DNA of 54,588 nt from Bacteroidaceae bacterium (GTDB lineage Bacteria > Bacteroidota > Bacteroidia > Bacteroidales > Bacteroidaceae), in contig JAGCGS010000029.1 of NCBI GenBank assembly GCA_017649485.1, forward strand, positions 1 through 54,588, in the 5' to 3' direction. The translations under genes were made by a program, and so were the position numbers. This document shows positions 6,318 through 15,580 of this stretch, in pieces (the first letter of the stretch is position 1; the number at the start of each line of letters is the position of its first letter). The notes under the pieces are model-generated. The model did no database searches, had not been told where the DNA came from, and was given only the letters and a program-made list of their open reading frames with translations.

Positions 6318-8912
6318 CTAAAACTCCATCAACACCATAAACCTAAAGCCATCTTTATGGGTACCTGGCTCGTCAAGATATGTGAGACGTCTCACATATT
6401 CCACATGGAACAGCTTGAAGATATTATAAATACCAAAGCTCACTTCCACGTAGGGCTTTTTCGAATCCATTAGGAAGCTGGCTGGTCTGTCGTTACGCAT
6501 AGGGAAGACAAATAAATCCTCATTACCAGCCTTGTAAGGATTGTTCTTGTCGGTTAGTGTTCCCCACATGGCACGTACGCAGAACATCTCACGCCATTTT
6601 AAATGCTTGATGAGTGGTATGCGGTTGAACAGTTTACCGTTCATGTTGTATTTCAAGAACAATGCGGCATAACGGTCGTTCAGGAATTCCATATTCTTGA
6701 TTAATCCAAATGCCTCTTGGTCGTACATCATAATGTATGACAGGTTAGCAATGGGGATATTCAGCATTGGGAACGGCACTTTGTTCCACTGGGCACCTGC
6801 ACGTCCGATGATATTCAAGTGTCCCCATGAACCCATCCAGAAGCGCTTACGCATGCTGAACTCAGTGATGTTGAAGTTGTAGTCGCCTCCCAATCCCTTG
6901 AAACCAAAGGTATGGGTAAGAGTGTAAACAGGCGCATCAAGAGTGATGGGACGACGGCGCTGTTTGGTGTTAACAAACGATTCGCCAGGAGCATAGCGCA
7001 AGGTTATTGCCAGCTCGTTGGTGGTCAAATCTTTCACAGGTGTGTTCTGCTCACTCAACTCTCCAGGCACAGGACCATCGTTCTTGAAATAAGCCAGTGT
7101 ACCTACAGGTTCATCGTTTCGGTGTCGGGCTTGCGCCTTCACAGAGAAACCCGAAAGCGTTTCCAGTTCATAGGTCATTTCGGCGTTACGGGTGTACATC
7201 ATCTGATCCATCTTAGTCCATCGCATACCCACGAACATATTATCCTTATCAGTATCTAAGTACTTGTCGCTGGGCGACATCACGTCGTATTGATATTTAA
7301 ACTGAATGTAATGTTTGGGGTATTCCCAGAGCATGAACTCGCGTGGCAGAAATGAATAAGCCAGTTCGCCTTTATACATCCATTTGTGATCCTTGAAACC
7401 ATAAGCCCCATAGCCGCTTAGGAACCAATGCTTGCTCATGTTGGCAGTGGTCATGGCACTTAAACGCACGCGCGGTCCATTTACGAAATTACTCGTTATG
7501 ATGGTATTTATAGGTCCCAAATCGACCTTGCTCGGATGCTTTCGGTCACCCAACTCGATGTAATTCTCAATCAAGGCTTTCGCAGCGAAAATGGCATATT
7601 TGAATCCAGGAATCTGCTCCAGTCGGTTCATGAACACATCCATTGAACTCTCTTGCCTTGTCAATGGTTCGTGACGTACCTCAGCCCAGAACTCATCAGT
7701 CTTATTCATCATATCCACTTCCTTGATGACATCTCCTCTCAGTCGGAACAGTCGTGGCTCTATCGGGTCGAACTTATACTCTGAATAGCGAGTAGTACGT
7801 TCCACTTCCAAACCCTGGATAGCCGATGCCAACTTCAACTGTACCGTCATATCATCGTTGGTTAGCACCCAACTACTGTCGGGCATCTGTTCGTATTCCT
7901 GCTGTATCACCATGTCTTCCACAAAGTTCACCGCCGTCTTTTTCGGCAAGTTCATGATACAGCGTTTCACGGCATACGAAGAGTCGCGTGCTACATACAA
8001 GTGGCCAGTAAAGCCTGGATCCATTGGGTTAGCAGGCACAAATGTCAGGTGGATACACTCTGTCTTATCCAGCATCAATGTGTCTTCTAAGTAATACTGG
8101 TAGAACGAGATAGCTCCCCTACCTATGGGACTTACGAAGCGACGTGAGAGCAGGTTGATGTCGTCATCGTAAATATTCACATCCTTGAACACGTCCGCCA
8201 AGACGGTTCCTATCATGTCGCCAGTACTGAAAAACTCCTCGATGCCTGATGAGTTGTAACCATCGATAATTTCTTTCTTACTTTCAGGGTCTTTGCGGTA
8301 GATGGTGCGTGAAGCTGTTTCCTTGATGGAGATAGGCAGGATCAGTTTACCAGTTTTCTCGGATTCCTCTATCTGGTCTTTGAAGAATGAGAATTTCTTA
8401 TAGATACCTTTCTCCATTTTTTCAGCTGTTATGTCATTGATGGACATACGCATCTTCTGGTACTTGCGATATTCATAGAAGTCGTTCGTTTCCAATTTAA
8501 GACCCTTCTTCTTCTCGATGACTTTTCGCATGAAAATAACAGCAGGATTCTCTCTGCGGCGATAGCGTTCGCGTCCTGGTCTTACCGTCACCTCTGCTAT
8601 TTGGATATCAGCGGGTTTCAACTTAAGCGTCACTTCACGGGTAGCAGTAGTAATCTTCACTTTTTTTGTCTCATAACCGATGGCTGAGAATGTCAGCTCT
8701 GTCCATCCCCTACGGGCATGGTTGTCCACCTCATATTCACCGTCACCATTCGTTACGCTTCCCGACCCTTTGCCTTCATACTGCACGGTCACATACAATA
8801 GTGGCTCATTAGTTAGTGAGTCTGTCACCACACCCTTGATTTTCTGGCCGGATGCAGGCGTGCATATTCCGAAGACTGCCGCTAAGATAAAAACTATATA
8901 AAAATGCTTCAT
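6318..8912 (-). CDS. DUF5686 outer-membrane protein with N-terminal carboxypeptidase-regulatory-like domain
   Basis: An 864-residue cell-envelope protein. Residues 1-22 are a signal peptide. Residues 23-105 form a CarboxypepD_reg-like beta-sandwich (IKGVVTDSLTNEPLLYVTV, then GYE and TLKLKP), as found on many Bacteroidetes outer-membrane proteins. The rest matches the DUF5686 family, with the conserved IFMRKVIEKK start and alternating aromatic beta-strands to the C-terminus, ending in the aromatic residue Phe. This suggests an outer-membrane barrel of unknown function. It overlaps wecB by 4 bases, so the two are translationally coupled. Confidence 0.85.
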   Translation of the reverse strand: MKHFYIVFILAAVFGICTPASGQKIKGVVTDSLTNEPLLYVTVQYEGKGSGSVTNGDGEYEVDNHARRGWTELTFSAIGYETKKVKITTATREVTLKLKPADIQIAEVTVRPGRERYRRRENPAVIFMRKVIEKKKGLKLETNDFYEYRKYQKMRMSINDITAEKMEKGIYKKFSFFKDQIEESEKTGKLILPISIKETASRTIYRKDPESKKEIIDGYNSSGIEEFFSTGDMIGTVLADVFKDVNIYDDDINLLSRRFVSPIGRGAISFYQYYLEDTLMLDKTECIHLTFVPANPMDPGFTGHLYVARDSSYAVKRCIMNLPKKTAVNFVEDMVIQQEYEQMPDSSWVLTNDDMTVQLKLASAIQGLEVERTTRYSEYKFDPIEPRLFRLRGDVIKEVDMMNKTDEFWAEVRHEPLTRQESSMDVFMNRLEQIPGFKYAIFAAKALIENYIELGDRKHPSKVDLGPINTIITSNFVNGPRVRLSAMTTANMSKHWFLSGYGAYGFKDHKWMYKGELAYSFLPREFMLWEYPKHYIQFKYQYDVMSPSDKYLDTDKDNMFVGMRWTKMDQMMYTRNAEMTYELETLSGFSVKAQARHRNDEPVGTLAYFKNDGPVPGELSEQNTPVKDLTTNELAITLRYAPGESFVNTKQRRRPITLDAPVYTLTHTFGFKGLGGDYNFNITEFSMRKRFWMGSWGHLNIIGRAGAQWNKVPFPMLNIPIANLSYIMMYDQEAFGLIKNMEFLNDRYAALFLKYNMNGKLFNRIPLIKHLKWREMFCVRAMWGTLTDKNNPYKAGNEDLFVFPMRNDRPASFLMDSKKPYVEVSFGIYNIFKLFHVEYVRRLTYLDEPGTHKDGFRFMVLMEF

Positions 8913-10006
8913 TTCTTGTCAAAACTTTCAACTAAGACTTGCACAATACGTTCAGCTGTACGTCCATCCCAGCGGTCAGGAAGGGTGGCGTGTTTCCATT
9001 CCCCCTGCATCAGCTTATCTAAAGCTGCTGCCAAAGCAAACGTATTCTCACCCACCAGTTCATTTGTGCCTATGCGCCAGGTCTCTGGATGCTCTGCATA
9101 AGTGTTCAGTGTGATGCAAGGAACATCCAGGAATGTTGCCTCTTCTGCAATATTGCCAGAATCCGTTACTATACCCTTTGCCTGATTAATCAAAAATCCG
9201 AAGTGCAGGTAACTTTGCGATGGTAAGATGTGCAGGTTAGGTGCGTTCAGATCCAGTTGTTTCAGTGCCTCCTCTACATAACCATGCAATGGAGCTACGA
9301 TAGGCAGTCCATTGGCCTTTCGCACCACTGTCTCCATAAGTGACTTCAGCACAGGTTTATTTCGCAGTAAGTCGCGTCGGTTTAGCGTCAGCAGCAGGTA
9401 ATTGCCTTTGCGCAACCCCATGCTGTCGAACCACATTGGCTGAAGTAGCCGGTGACGGTTATAGCGGATAGTGTCAATCAATATATTGCCCACATAGTGT
9501 ATATATTCAGGAATCATGCCCTCTTGGTTCAGGTTTCTGTTTGCCACCATACCAGCGGTAAACAAGAAGTCGGAAATGGCATCCACGATGGTACGGTTCA
9601 CCTCGCGTGGCATATTCATGTCGAATGAGCGTGTGCCTGCAATCACGTGCTCTACTTTCAGTCCTCTCTTTTTTGCCACAATCGAGCAGCTCATGGTAGA
9701 AGCCAAGTCGTCAACTACCAATACCACATGGGCAGGGTGAGCATCGAGCTCCATCTCAAAAGCCAGCATAATAGCAGCTGATACCTCGCTTTGTCCTCCT
9801 TCCTTGACGTTCAGGTATCCATCGGGCTCTCGGATATCAAGGTCAGAAAACAGCGAAGCATCCAAACTGGGGTCACCTTTCGGACCCGTGTAAATCAGGC
9901 GGTAAGAAATGTCTTTGCCGCTGCTGTGAGCAGCGTTGATGGCACGACAAATGGGCGCAATCTTCATAAAGTTAGGACGTGCACCCGAAACAATTGTTAC
10001 CTTCAT
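8909..10006 (-). CDS. wecB: UDP-N-acetylglucosamine 2-epimerase (non-hydrolysing)
   Basis: Converts UDP-GlcNAc to UDP-ManNAc for surface polysaccharide synthesis. The 365 residues fit the family. The N-terminus SGARPNFMKIAPI is the Bacteroidetes variant of the GTRPE-IK-AP motif, and the C-terminal UDP-binding segment reads TDSGNIAEEA. It is the first gene of the minus-strand cluster, preceded by a -7 box TATGTTTG at 10034-10041, and its stop overlaps the start of the DUF5686 gene. Confidence 0.9.
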   Translation of the reverse strand: MKVTIVSGARPNFMKIAPICRAINAAHSSGKDISYRLIYTGPKGDPSLDASLFSDLDIREPDGYLNVKEGGQSEVSAAIMLAFEMELDAHPAHVVLVVDDLASTMSCSIVAKKRGLKVEHVIAGTRSFDMNMPREVNRTIVDAISDFLFTAGMVANRNLNQEGMIPEYIHYVGNILIDTIRYNRHRLLQPMWFDSMGLRKGNYLLLTLNRRDLLRNKPVLKSLMETVVRKANGLPIVAPLHGYVEEALKQLDLNAPNLHILPSQSYLHFGFLINQAKGIVTDSGNIAEEATFLDVPCITLNTYAEHPETWRIGTNELVGENTFALAAALDKLMQGEWKHATLPDRWDGRTAERIVQVLVESFDKK

Positions 10007-10033
10007 TTCCTAATTCTTTGTATTATTAATGTG

Positions 10034-10041
10034 CAAACATA
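10034..10041 (-). promoter_or_regulatory. -7 box for the wecB cluster
   Basis: TATGTTTG on the minus strand, 27 bases upstream of the wecB start, matches TAnnTTTG. A convincing -33 element was not identified. Confidence 0.55.
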
Positions 10042-10126
10042 CAAATAATAATTATTATAACTGCAATACTGCAAGCCTTAAACTTCTTTTTTTAATTCTT
10101 TTTAGGAATGAGGGGTTAAATAAACT

Positions 10127-10142
10127 CTCCCCTTTGGGGGAG
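10127..10142. other. Small hairpin in the wecB / secreted-protein intergenic region
   Basis: CTCCCC and GGGGAG form a 6-bp stem with a four-base loop. No T-run follows, so terminator function is doubtful. The remainder of 10042-10257 shows nothing else of note. Confidence 0.4.
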
Positions 10143-10257
10143 ATTGCCAAAAGGAAGCCAATACTTTTGCACGAGGTTAATCTATGTTGAGGGAATGGAA
10201 AATGTACTGGGAATAAAAAAAAGAAAAATAGTTTATGATGAATAAATAAAAATGTTG

Positions 10258-10265
10258 TATTTTTG
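10258..10265 (+). promoter_or_regulatory. -7 box for the secreted protein / HprK-like / PqqD cassette
   Basis: TATTTTTG lies 22 bases before the chosen ATG at 10288 and matches TAnnTTTG. No clear -33 TTTG at the expected spacing. Confidence 0.55.
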
Positions 10266-10287
10266 CAAAGAAAAGTGATTGTTGAGA

Positions 10288-11937
10288 ATGAGTGATATGA
10301 GGAATTTTGATAAATTGCAAACGCTTAAGTGTTTGGGCTGGATGGTGGTGATGATGATTACTGCCATTACATCTTGGTCACAAGTGGTCATGACACCTAC
10401 CACTACTACGTGGTCGGGCGAGTACACAGTCTCGGGAGATGTCACAATTGATGGTAGTGGTAATCCTTCAGTGAGGCTTGAAGATGATACAACCATTAAT
10501 CTCAATGAAGGTGCTACGTTTACTGTCAACGGACGTGTTGATCTTTATGGCGCAGGTGATACCTCTGGCAATCATTCCCTTACCATCACAGGCAGTGGAA
10601 CTATGATTGTCAACTCCTCATCTGCATCAGGTTGCATTAGCGGTTTAGATTGTACGTTGATTATCAATGGCGGCAATGTTAATTTAAATTATACTGGTAT
10701 TGAAGAAAACGTATATGCCGCTCCTGTTGATGTTGTCATCAGTGGAGGGAGTCTGTTTACAAACAAGAGGATTAATGGACTTCTTAATGATTTCATCATC
10801 GCCGATGGCAAGTATTATAAGGATGAAACGACAGGTAAGTGCTACATTGGTACTCTATCCTTAAAAGAAAAGGAAGAAATCATTGCTCATAGCTTTGTAG
10901 AGACCACAAAGGATGAATACAATAGCAACAACTGGCCACATGATGTAACAGCCTCTGTGGATAGTGGAATAGTTGAGATATGGGCATTTATCGGTACTGG
11001 TATCAATACAGATTTACCTGAAGGCTCGATAGCTGTTGCTCCTGATACAAAAGTGGAGTTGAGCATTGAACCGAAAATTGGTTATAAGGTTATGTCTGTT
11101 ACGGTGAAGTGTACTGATAATACAATTATTGATGTTGCTTATAATGCTGACAGTGATGACTATAGTTTCACGATGCCAAAATCCGACGTAAAAGTGAACG
11201 TGACTACAGACGAAGCCAACTATCCGGAACTTCCACTTACTTGGAATGGAAATGTGGCTACTCATACTTTTGACATAAAATATGCTATCTATTCATTTAC
11301 TCCTTCGCAGGATGGTTATTATGCCTTCGGTAACGATAAGCCAAGTGATGTTGATATTTATGTTTTTGATCAGACCTCGGACTTAAAATCCTCTTCAAAT
11401 GGCTATGCGTTAGCTGCGGGTAAAACATATTATATTAATATTTATCCCCAAACGGAGAATGATTCTGGCACCTTTGTCCTAACAGTAACATATACACCTC
11501 CAACTGATTTTACTCTTACAGCTAATAAAGCTACCTTGAATGGTGTTCCAAAGTTTTGGGCAACGTTCTATCATCCTTCTTTTAGCTATCAGCTGCCAGA
11601 CGGAGCTTTGGCACTTTATATGAAAAGCGATCATGCACTTTATTTGGTGGGTGATGATGGTAGCGTTATTCCTGCTAATACTCCAGTTATCATTATGAAG
11701 GAAATAGGTGGCGAGGCTGATTCGGTTAATGTTGAGCTGACAGCTTTACAAAACAACCCTGATATTACGGTGGATGACAACTATCTGCATGGTACGGCGT
11801 ATAATACGGATGTTTCCACTTTATCTTTAGAAGATGATAAAAATGTGTACGTGATGAGTAAAGATGGAGATAGCGTTTGTTTTAAAGCTTATACAAATAT
11901 AATCCCTGCATATAAGGCATATTATGTGGAAGAATAG
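10288..11937 (+). CDS. Secreted multidomain protein, first gene of the HprK-like/peptidase/PqqD cassette
   Basis: I do not recognise a named family. The chosen ATG gives 549 residues; a TTG three codons upstream is a poorer start. The N-terminus carries a signal peptide (hydrophobic LGWMVVMMITAITS, then SWSQ). Residues to about 170 are rich in short Gly/Asn/Thr beta-strands (TISG-, IING-, VISG-) resembling right-handed beta-helix repeats. Around 240-270 YSFTMPKSDVKVNV matches the Listeria-Bacteroides/InlB B-repeat type. About 275-370 looks like a pre-peptidase C-terminal domain (YSFTPSQDGYYAF, then AAGKTYYINIYP). The C-terminal part (FWATFYHPSFSYQLPDG, ending PAYKAYYVEE) resembles tails common in Prevotella secreted proteins. 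The next gene starts 11 bases later, suggesting an operon. Confidence 0.75.
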   Translation: MSDMRNFDKLQTLKCLGWMVVMMITAITSWSQVVMTPTTTTWSGEYTVSGDVTIDGSGNPSVRLEDDTTINLNEGATFTVNGRVDLYGAGDTSGNHSLTITGSGTMIVNSSSASGCISGLDCTLIINGGNVNLNYTGIEENVYAAPVDVVISGGSLFTNKRINGLLNDFIIADGKYYKDETTGKCYIGTLSLKEKEEIIAHSFVETTKDEYNSNNWPHDVTASVDSGIVEIWAFIGTGINTDLPEGSIAVAPDTKVELSIEPKIGYKVMSVTVKCTDNTIIDVAYNADSDDYSFTMPKSDVKVNVTTDEANYPELPLTWNGNVATHTFDIKYAIYSFTPSQDGYYAFGNDKPSDVDIYVFDQTSDLKSSSNGYALAAGKTYYINIYPQTENDSGTFVLTVTYTPPTDFTLTANKATLNGVPKFWATFYHPSFSYQLPDGALALYMKSDHALYLVGDDGSVIPANTPVIIMKEIGGEADSVNVELTALQNNPDITVDDNYLHGTAYNTDVSTLSLEDDKNVYVMSKDGDSVCFKAYTNIIPAYKAYYVEE

Positions 11938-11948
11938 GTTATAAAAAG

Positions 11949-12809
11949 ATGAAAAAAACAAGATATTATCAAGTGGCAGATCATGTGTTCGTGGTAGATG
12001 CCGAAGAAAGACTTTTCGAACTGATGTACAATTACGAGCCTTTCAGTTGTGAGGCTGTGAACCAAGTGGCATTTTCGTTGTCCATCGGCGAAGGCGAGTC
12101 ACTTGATTATGTTGAAGAAATCAGACAAGATGATGAAGGACAAGAGATTGTGTGCGGCCATACCTCGGAAGGCAATCCTGTATTTGCATTCTCTTTATTG
12201 CAGCTGGCTGCTGGTTGGCTGGTATGTAGAGCTGACTACTTTGAGGCTCAACTTTTCACTACCGGTTACGAACAGAAGTTTGCCGTAGACAATGCTTTAA
12301 TGGTTTTGTTTGCTTTGGCAACAGCCAGGCAGAATACAGCTTTGTTCCATGCTTCGACTGTGATGAAAGATGGCATAAGCTATCTGTTTCTTGGACAGAG
12401 CGGTACTGGCAAGAGTACGCATTCGGCATTATGGCTACGATATATTGATGGAACTGAATTGGTTAACGATGACAATCCTGTGGTGAGAATTACACCTGAA
12501 GGCAAAGCTATTGTCTATGGTTCACCTTGGAGCGGCAAGACTCCTTGTTATCGGAATGTGAGTTACCCTATCGGTGGTATGGTACAATTGAGCCAGGCAC
12601 CTTATAATAGCATCAGGCGTCTGGGTGGTGTTGAGGCGTATGTGTTTTTGATGTTAAGCATTAGCGGAAAACGGTGGGACAAAGGCATTGCCGACGGATT
12701 ACACCAAACAGAGAATTGGTTGGCAACGCATGTGCCTACATGGTTTTTGGAATGCTTACCCAATGAGGAAGCTGCAAAATTATGCAGATTGACAATTGAG
12801 CATGGATGA
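11949..12809 (+). CDS. HPr-kinase-like P-loop protein
   Basis: A 286-residue protein related to the kinase domain of HprK/P and PEP carboxykinase-like proteins. The P-loop GQSGTGKST lies at 149-157, a metal-binding NDDNP at 173-177, and the GSPWSGK loop at 191-197. The N-terminal 110 residues do not resemble the regulatory domain of true HPr kinase, and no HPr gene is nearby. Such short homologues occur in RiPP clusters; one in lasso peptide clusters phosphorylates the precursor peptide, so a peptide or protein kinase role is possible here. It overlaps the next gene by 8 bases. The substrate is unknown. Confidence 0.8.
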   Translation: MKKTRYYQVADHVFVVDAEERLFELMYNYEPFSCEAVNQVAFSLSIGEGESLDYVEEIRQDDEGQEIVCGHTSEGNPVFAFSLLQLAAGWLVCRADYFEAQLFTTGYEQKFAVDNALMVLFALATARQNTALFHASTVMKDGISYLFLGQSGTGKSTHSALWLRYIDGTELVNDDNPVVRITPEGKAIVYGSPWSGKTPCYRNVSYPIGGMVQLSQAPYNSIRRLGGVEAYVFLMLSISGKRWDKGIADGLHQTENWLATHVPTWFLECLPNEEAAKLCRLTIEHG

Positions 12810-13227
12810 CATAGTTATAATACAGGAAGCTATCAAGTTGGTAGAGGAGGGCGTGAGTGTGACGCTACCTGTTCGAGGTAATAGTATGCTGCCCTTTATC
12901 ATTGGCGATCAGGAAAGCGTAGTGCTGCAAAAGCCGGAACAGCCTAAAGTGGGTGATGTGGTGTTGGCATGGGTGGATGGCTATCGCTATGTGATTCATC
13001 GCATAATCCGTGTGGAAGGTGAAAAGATAACGTTGATGGGAGATGGTAACCTTGTGTACGGCGAGCATTGTACCATAGACGAAGTGAAGGCTATGGTGAC
13101 ACATGTGGTAACAGCTGACGGGCATACCTATTATTTGTATGGCTGGTGGCGGCGATGTGCTGTAAAGATTTGGTGGTTATTGAAACCTTTTAGAAAGTAT
13201 TTATTAGCAATATATAGACGATTATGA
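12802..13227 (+). CDS. S24/S26-type serine peptidase-like protein
   Basis: A 141-residue protein with the fold signature of the signal peptidase/LexA clan. The nucleophile region is RGNSMLPFI (Ser28). The second catalytic position reads YVIHRI (His66), where bacterial signal peptidase I has Lys; a Ser-His pair is the form seen in SipW/ER-type enzymes. There is no N-terminal transmembrane helix, but residues 110-141 form an aromatic and basic hydrophobic tail that may contact the membrane. The ATG at 12802 is preferred over an upstream TTG. It overlaps the HprK-like gene by 8 bases and the PqqD gene by 4. It may mature a peptide or protein modified by its neighbours. Confidence 0.75.
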   Translation: MDDIVIIQEAIKLVEEGVSVTLPVRGNSMLPFIIGDQESVVLQKPEQPKVGDVVLAWVDGYRYVIHRIIRVEGEKITLMGDGNLVYGEHCTIDEVKAMVTHVVTADGHTYYLYGWWRRCAVKIWWLLKPFRKYLLAIYRRL

Positions 13228-13496
13228 AACTGAAAAAAGGATTTGTTTTGCGCGAAGTGTGCGGAGAACAGGTAATTATGGGTGAAGGCCTCGGTGCCAT
13301 AAACTTTGGACGTTTGTTATGCCTCAATGAAACATCAGCTTGGCTGTGGAAACAAGCTTCTGAGATGGGAGAGTTTACCATCGACTCTTTGACCGACAGG
13401 CTGACAGAGGAATATGATGTGTCGGTAGCAGAAGCAAAGGCAGATGTGGAGGGTATTGTTTCCGAGTGGCAGCAAGTGGGAGTGGTGGATTTATAA
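13224..13496 (+). CDS. PqqD-like protein (RiPP recognition element fold)
   Basis: A 90-residue protein of the PqqD family, which binds leader peptides of ribosomally made, modified peptides and presents them to a modifying enzyme. The order of elements fits: N-terminal beta strands (GFVLREVCGEQVIM), the LCLNETSAWLWKQA segment and C-terminal helices with DVEGIVSEWQQVGVV. It is the last gene of the cassette and overlaps the peptidase gene by 4 bases (ATGA). No radical SAM enzyme, cyclase, transporter or obvious short precursor is adjacent. Confidence 0.8.
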   Translation: MKLKKGFVLREVCGEQVIMGEGLGAINFGRLLCLNETSAWLWKQASEMGEFTIDSLTDRLTEEYDVSVAEAKADVEGIVSEWQQVGVVDL

Positions 13497-13577
13497 CCTT
13501 TGACATACTAAGTTCTACACCGTATGCTTTACGGCAAAAAAAATGACAAAAAGTTAGGATGTAATAAAATAAAGTTG

Positions 13578-13585
13578 TATCTTTG
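13578..13585 (+). promoter_or_regulatory. -7 box for the carboxyltransferase gene
   Basis: TATCTTTG lies 43 bases before the start codon at 13629. Confidence 0.55.
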
Positions 13586-13628
13586 CGCTAATTTAGATAA
13601 ATAGGTAAAAATTTAAAGTAAAGATAAT

Positions 13629-15401
13629 ATGAAGAAAGAAATCAAATTCAGTCTCGTTTATCGTGACATGTTTCAGTCATCGGGTAAGTTCCAGCCGCGT
13701 GTTGACCAGTTGGTTCGCATTGCCCCAGTCATCATCGATATGGGTTGCTTCGATCGTGTGGAGACCAATGGTGGTGCTTTCGAACAGGTGAACTTGATGT
13801 ATGGCGAAAACCCCAATACGGCTGTACGCGCGTTTACAAAACCTTTTAACGAGGTAGGTATCAAGACTCACATGCTCGATCGTGGTTTGAATGCTTTGCG
13901 TATGTACCCTTGTCCAGTGGATGTGCGCAAGCTGATGTACAAGGTAAAGCATGCTCAAGGTGTTGACATAACCCGTATTTTTGATGGCTTGAACGATGCC
14001 AACAATATCATTCCTTCTATTAAATATGCGAAAGAAGGCGGTATGACCCCACAGGCTACATTGTGTATCACTTACTCTCCTGTTCATACCGTAGAATATT
14101 ATACTAAACTGGCTGATAAGTTGATCGAGGCTGGTGCAGAAGAAATCTGCTTAAAGGATATGGCAGGTATCGGTCGTCCATGGTCGCTGGGGCAGTTGAC
14201 AAAGAACATCAAAGAACGTCATCCTGAGATCATTATTCAGTATCACGGCCACAGTGGTCCTGGTCTCTCTGTAGCTTCTATGTTAGAGGTGGCTGAGGCT
14301 GGTGCTGATGTACTGGACGTAGCTATTGAGCCACTGTCTTGGGGTAAGGTTCATCCAGATGTAATCACCATTCAGGCGATGCTAAAAGATGCCGGCTTCC
14401 AGGTGAAGGATATTAACATGAAGGCTTATATGGAGGCTCGCGCTTTGACACAAGAATTCATCGAAGACTTCTTGGGCTATTTCATGGATCCTACAAACAA
14501 GCATATGTCATCACTGCTTTTGAAGTGTGGTCTGCCAGGTGGTATGATGGGTTCTATGATGGCTGATATGAAAGGTATGATGCCTGTAATCAATATGTCG
14601 CTGAAGGCTCAAGGTAAACCTGAGATGACTCTTGATGAAGTGGTAGTCCGTCTGTTCGACGAGGTAGAATATGTATGGCCAAAGGTTGGCTATCCTCCAT
14701 TGGTGACTCCTTTCAGCCAGTATGTGAAGAACATTGCGCTGATGAACATCTTGGCAGAGGCTCAGGGCAAGCCACGTTACAGTCTGCTTACTGACAAGAG
14801 CATCTGGGGTATGATTCTCGGCAAGAGTGGTCAGTTGCCTGGTGAGGTGGCTCCAGAAATCAAGGAGCTTGCTAAAGAGCAAGGTTTGGAATTCTTTACT
14901 GGCGACGTACAGTCACTCTATCCTGACAATATGGATGTCTTCCGCAAGGAGATGGAAGAGAATGGCTGGGAGACTGGTCCTGACGATGAAGAATTGTTTG
15001 AGTTTGCTATGCATCCAGAACAGTATCGTCCTTTCAAGAGTGGTGTGGCTAAGCAGCGTTTCGAGGCTGACGTTCAGAAAGCAAAGGATGCTAGGATGGC
15101 TAAGTTAGGCTTCAAGCCAGAGGATATCCTGAAGATGAAGCGTGCGAAAGCTGAACCTATCACAGCTTCTGTCAATGGCCAGATTTTCTGGGAGATTGAC
15201 GTAGTGAATGCTTCAATGGCTCCCGCTATTGGTACGAACTACAAAGAAGGTGACCACTTCTGCTATATCACTACTTTGTGGGGTGAGCAGGCTGAAGTGA
15301 AATCTAACTTCACTGGAAAGATCATTGAAGTGTGCGCACAGCAGGGTGCTACCGTAAATAAGGGCGATGTGCTGGCATACATTGAGAGAGCTCAAGATTG
15401 A
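13629..15401 (+). CDS. OadA-like carboxyltransferase with a C-terminal biotinyl-type domain lacking the biotin lysine
   Basis: A 590-residue homologue of the alpha subunit of oxaloacetate decarboxylase, pyruvate carboxylase and transcarboxylase 5S. The TIM-barrel carboxyltransferase domain keeps its metal and catalytic residues: RDMFQS at 12-17, Lys176 in CLKDMAG, and His206/His208 in YHGHSG. After a linker, residues about 528-590 have the shape of a biotinyl/lipoyl domain, but where the family has A-M-K-M the sequence reads LWGEQ, with Gly552 at the lysine position. Biotin therefore probably cannot be attached here, and a separate biotin carrier would be needed, as in transcarboxylase. A terminator separates it from nqrA. 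Confidence 0.8.
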   Translation: MKKEIKFSLVYRDMFQSSGKFQPRVDQLVRIAPVIIDMGCFDRVETNGGAFEQVNLMYGENPNTAVRAFTKPFNEVGIKTHMLDRGLNALRMYPCPVDVRKLMYKVKHAQGVDITRIFDGLNDANNIIPSIKYAKEGGMTPQATLCITYSPVHTVEYYTKLADKLIEAGAEEICLKDMAGIGRPWSLGQLTKNIKERHPEIIIQYHGHSGPGLSVASMLEVAEAGADVLDVAIEPLSWGKVHPDVITIQAMLKDAGFQVKDINMKAYMEARALTQEFIEDFLGYFMDPTNKHMSSLLLKCGLPGGMMGSMMADMKGMMPVINMSLKAQGKPEMTLDEVVVRLFDEVEYVWPKVGYPPLVTPFSQYVKNIALMNILAEAQGKPRYSLLTDKSIWGMILGKSGQLPGEVAPEIKELAKEQGLEFFTGDVQSLYPDNMDVFRKEMEENGWETGPDDEELFEFAMHPEQYRPFKSGVAKQRFEADVQKAKDARMAKLGFKPEDILKMKRAKAEPITASVNGQIFWEIDVVNASMAPAIGTNYKEGDHFCYITTLWGEQAEVKSNFTGKIIEVCAQQGATVNKGDVLAYIERAQD

Positions 15402-15424
15402 CAATTAGCAAATTAATATTTACA

Positions 15425-15464
15425 GTAAGCCTCATTGCCTTTGGTTGTGGGGCTTACTTTTTTT
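15425..15464 (+). terminator. Intrinsic terminator after the carboxyltransferase gene
   Basis: GTAAGCC (15425-15431) pairs with GGCTTAC (15451-15457), followed by a seven-T run. It marks the carboxyltransferase as a unit separate from nqr. Confidence 0.85.
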
Positions 15465-15580
15465 GTGGTGTTATGTAAACGAAGGTCACATTTGTGGCAG
15501 TATTTTATCTAAAAGATAAAGAAACGAGGTTATTGTGGAAAATAAAACGCAATAACTTCGTTTTTTTGTCAAATATTCGT

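Noticed and set aside
10279-10287. TTG start for the secreted protein of the PqqD cassette
   Set aside because: The ATG at 10288 lies at better distance from the -7 box and gives a normal signal peptide.
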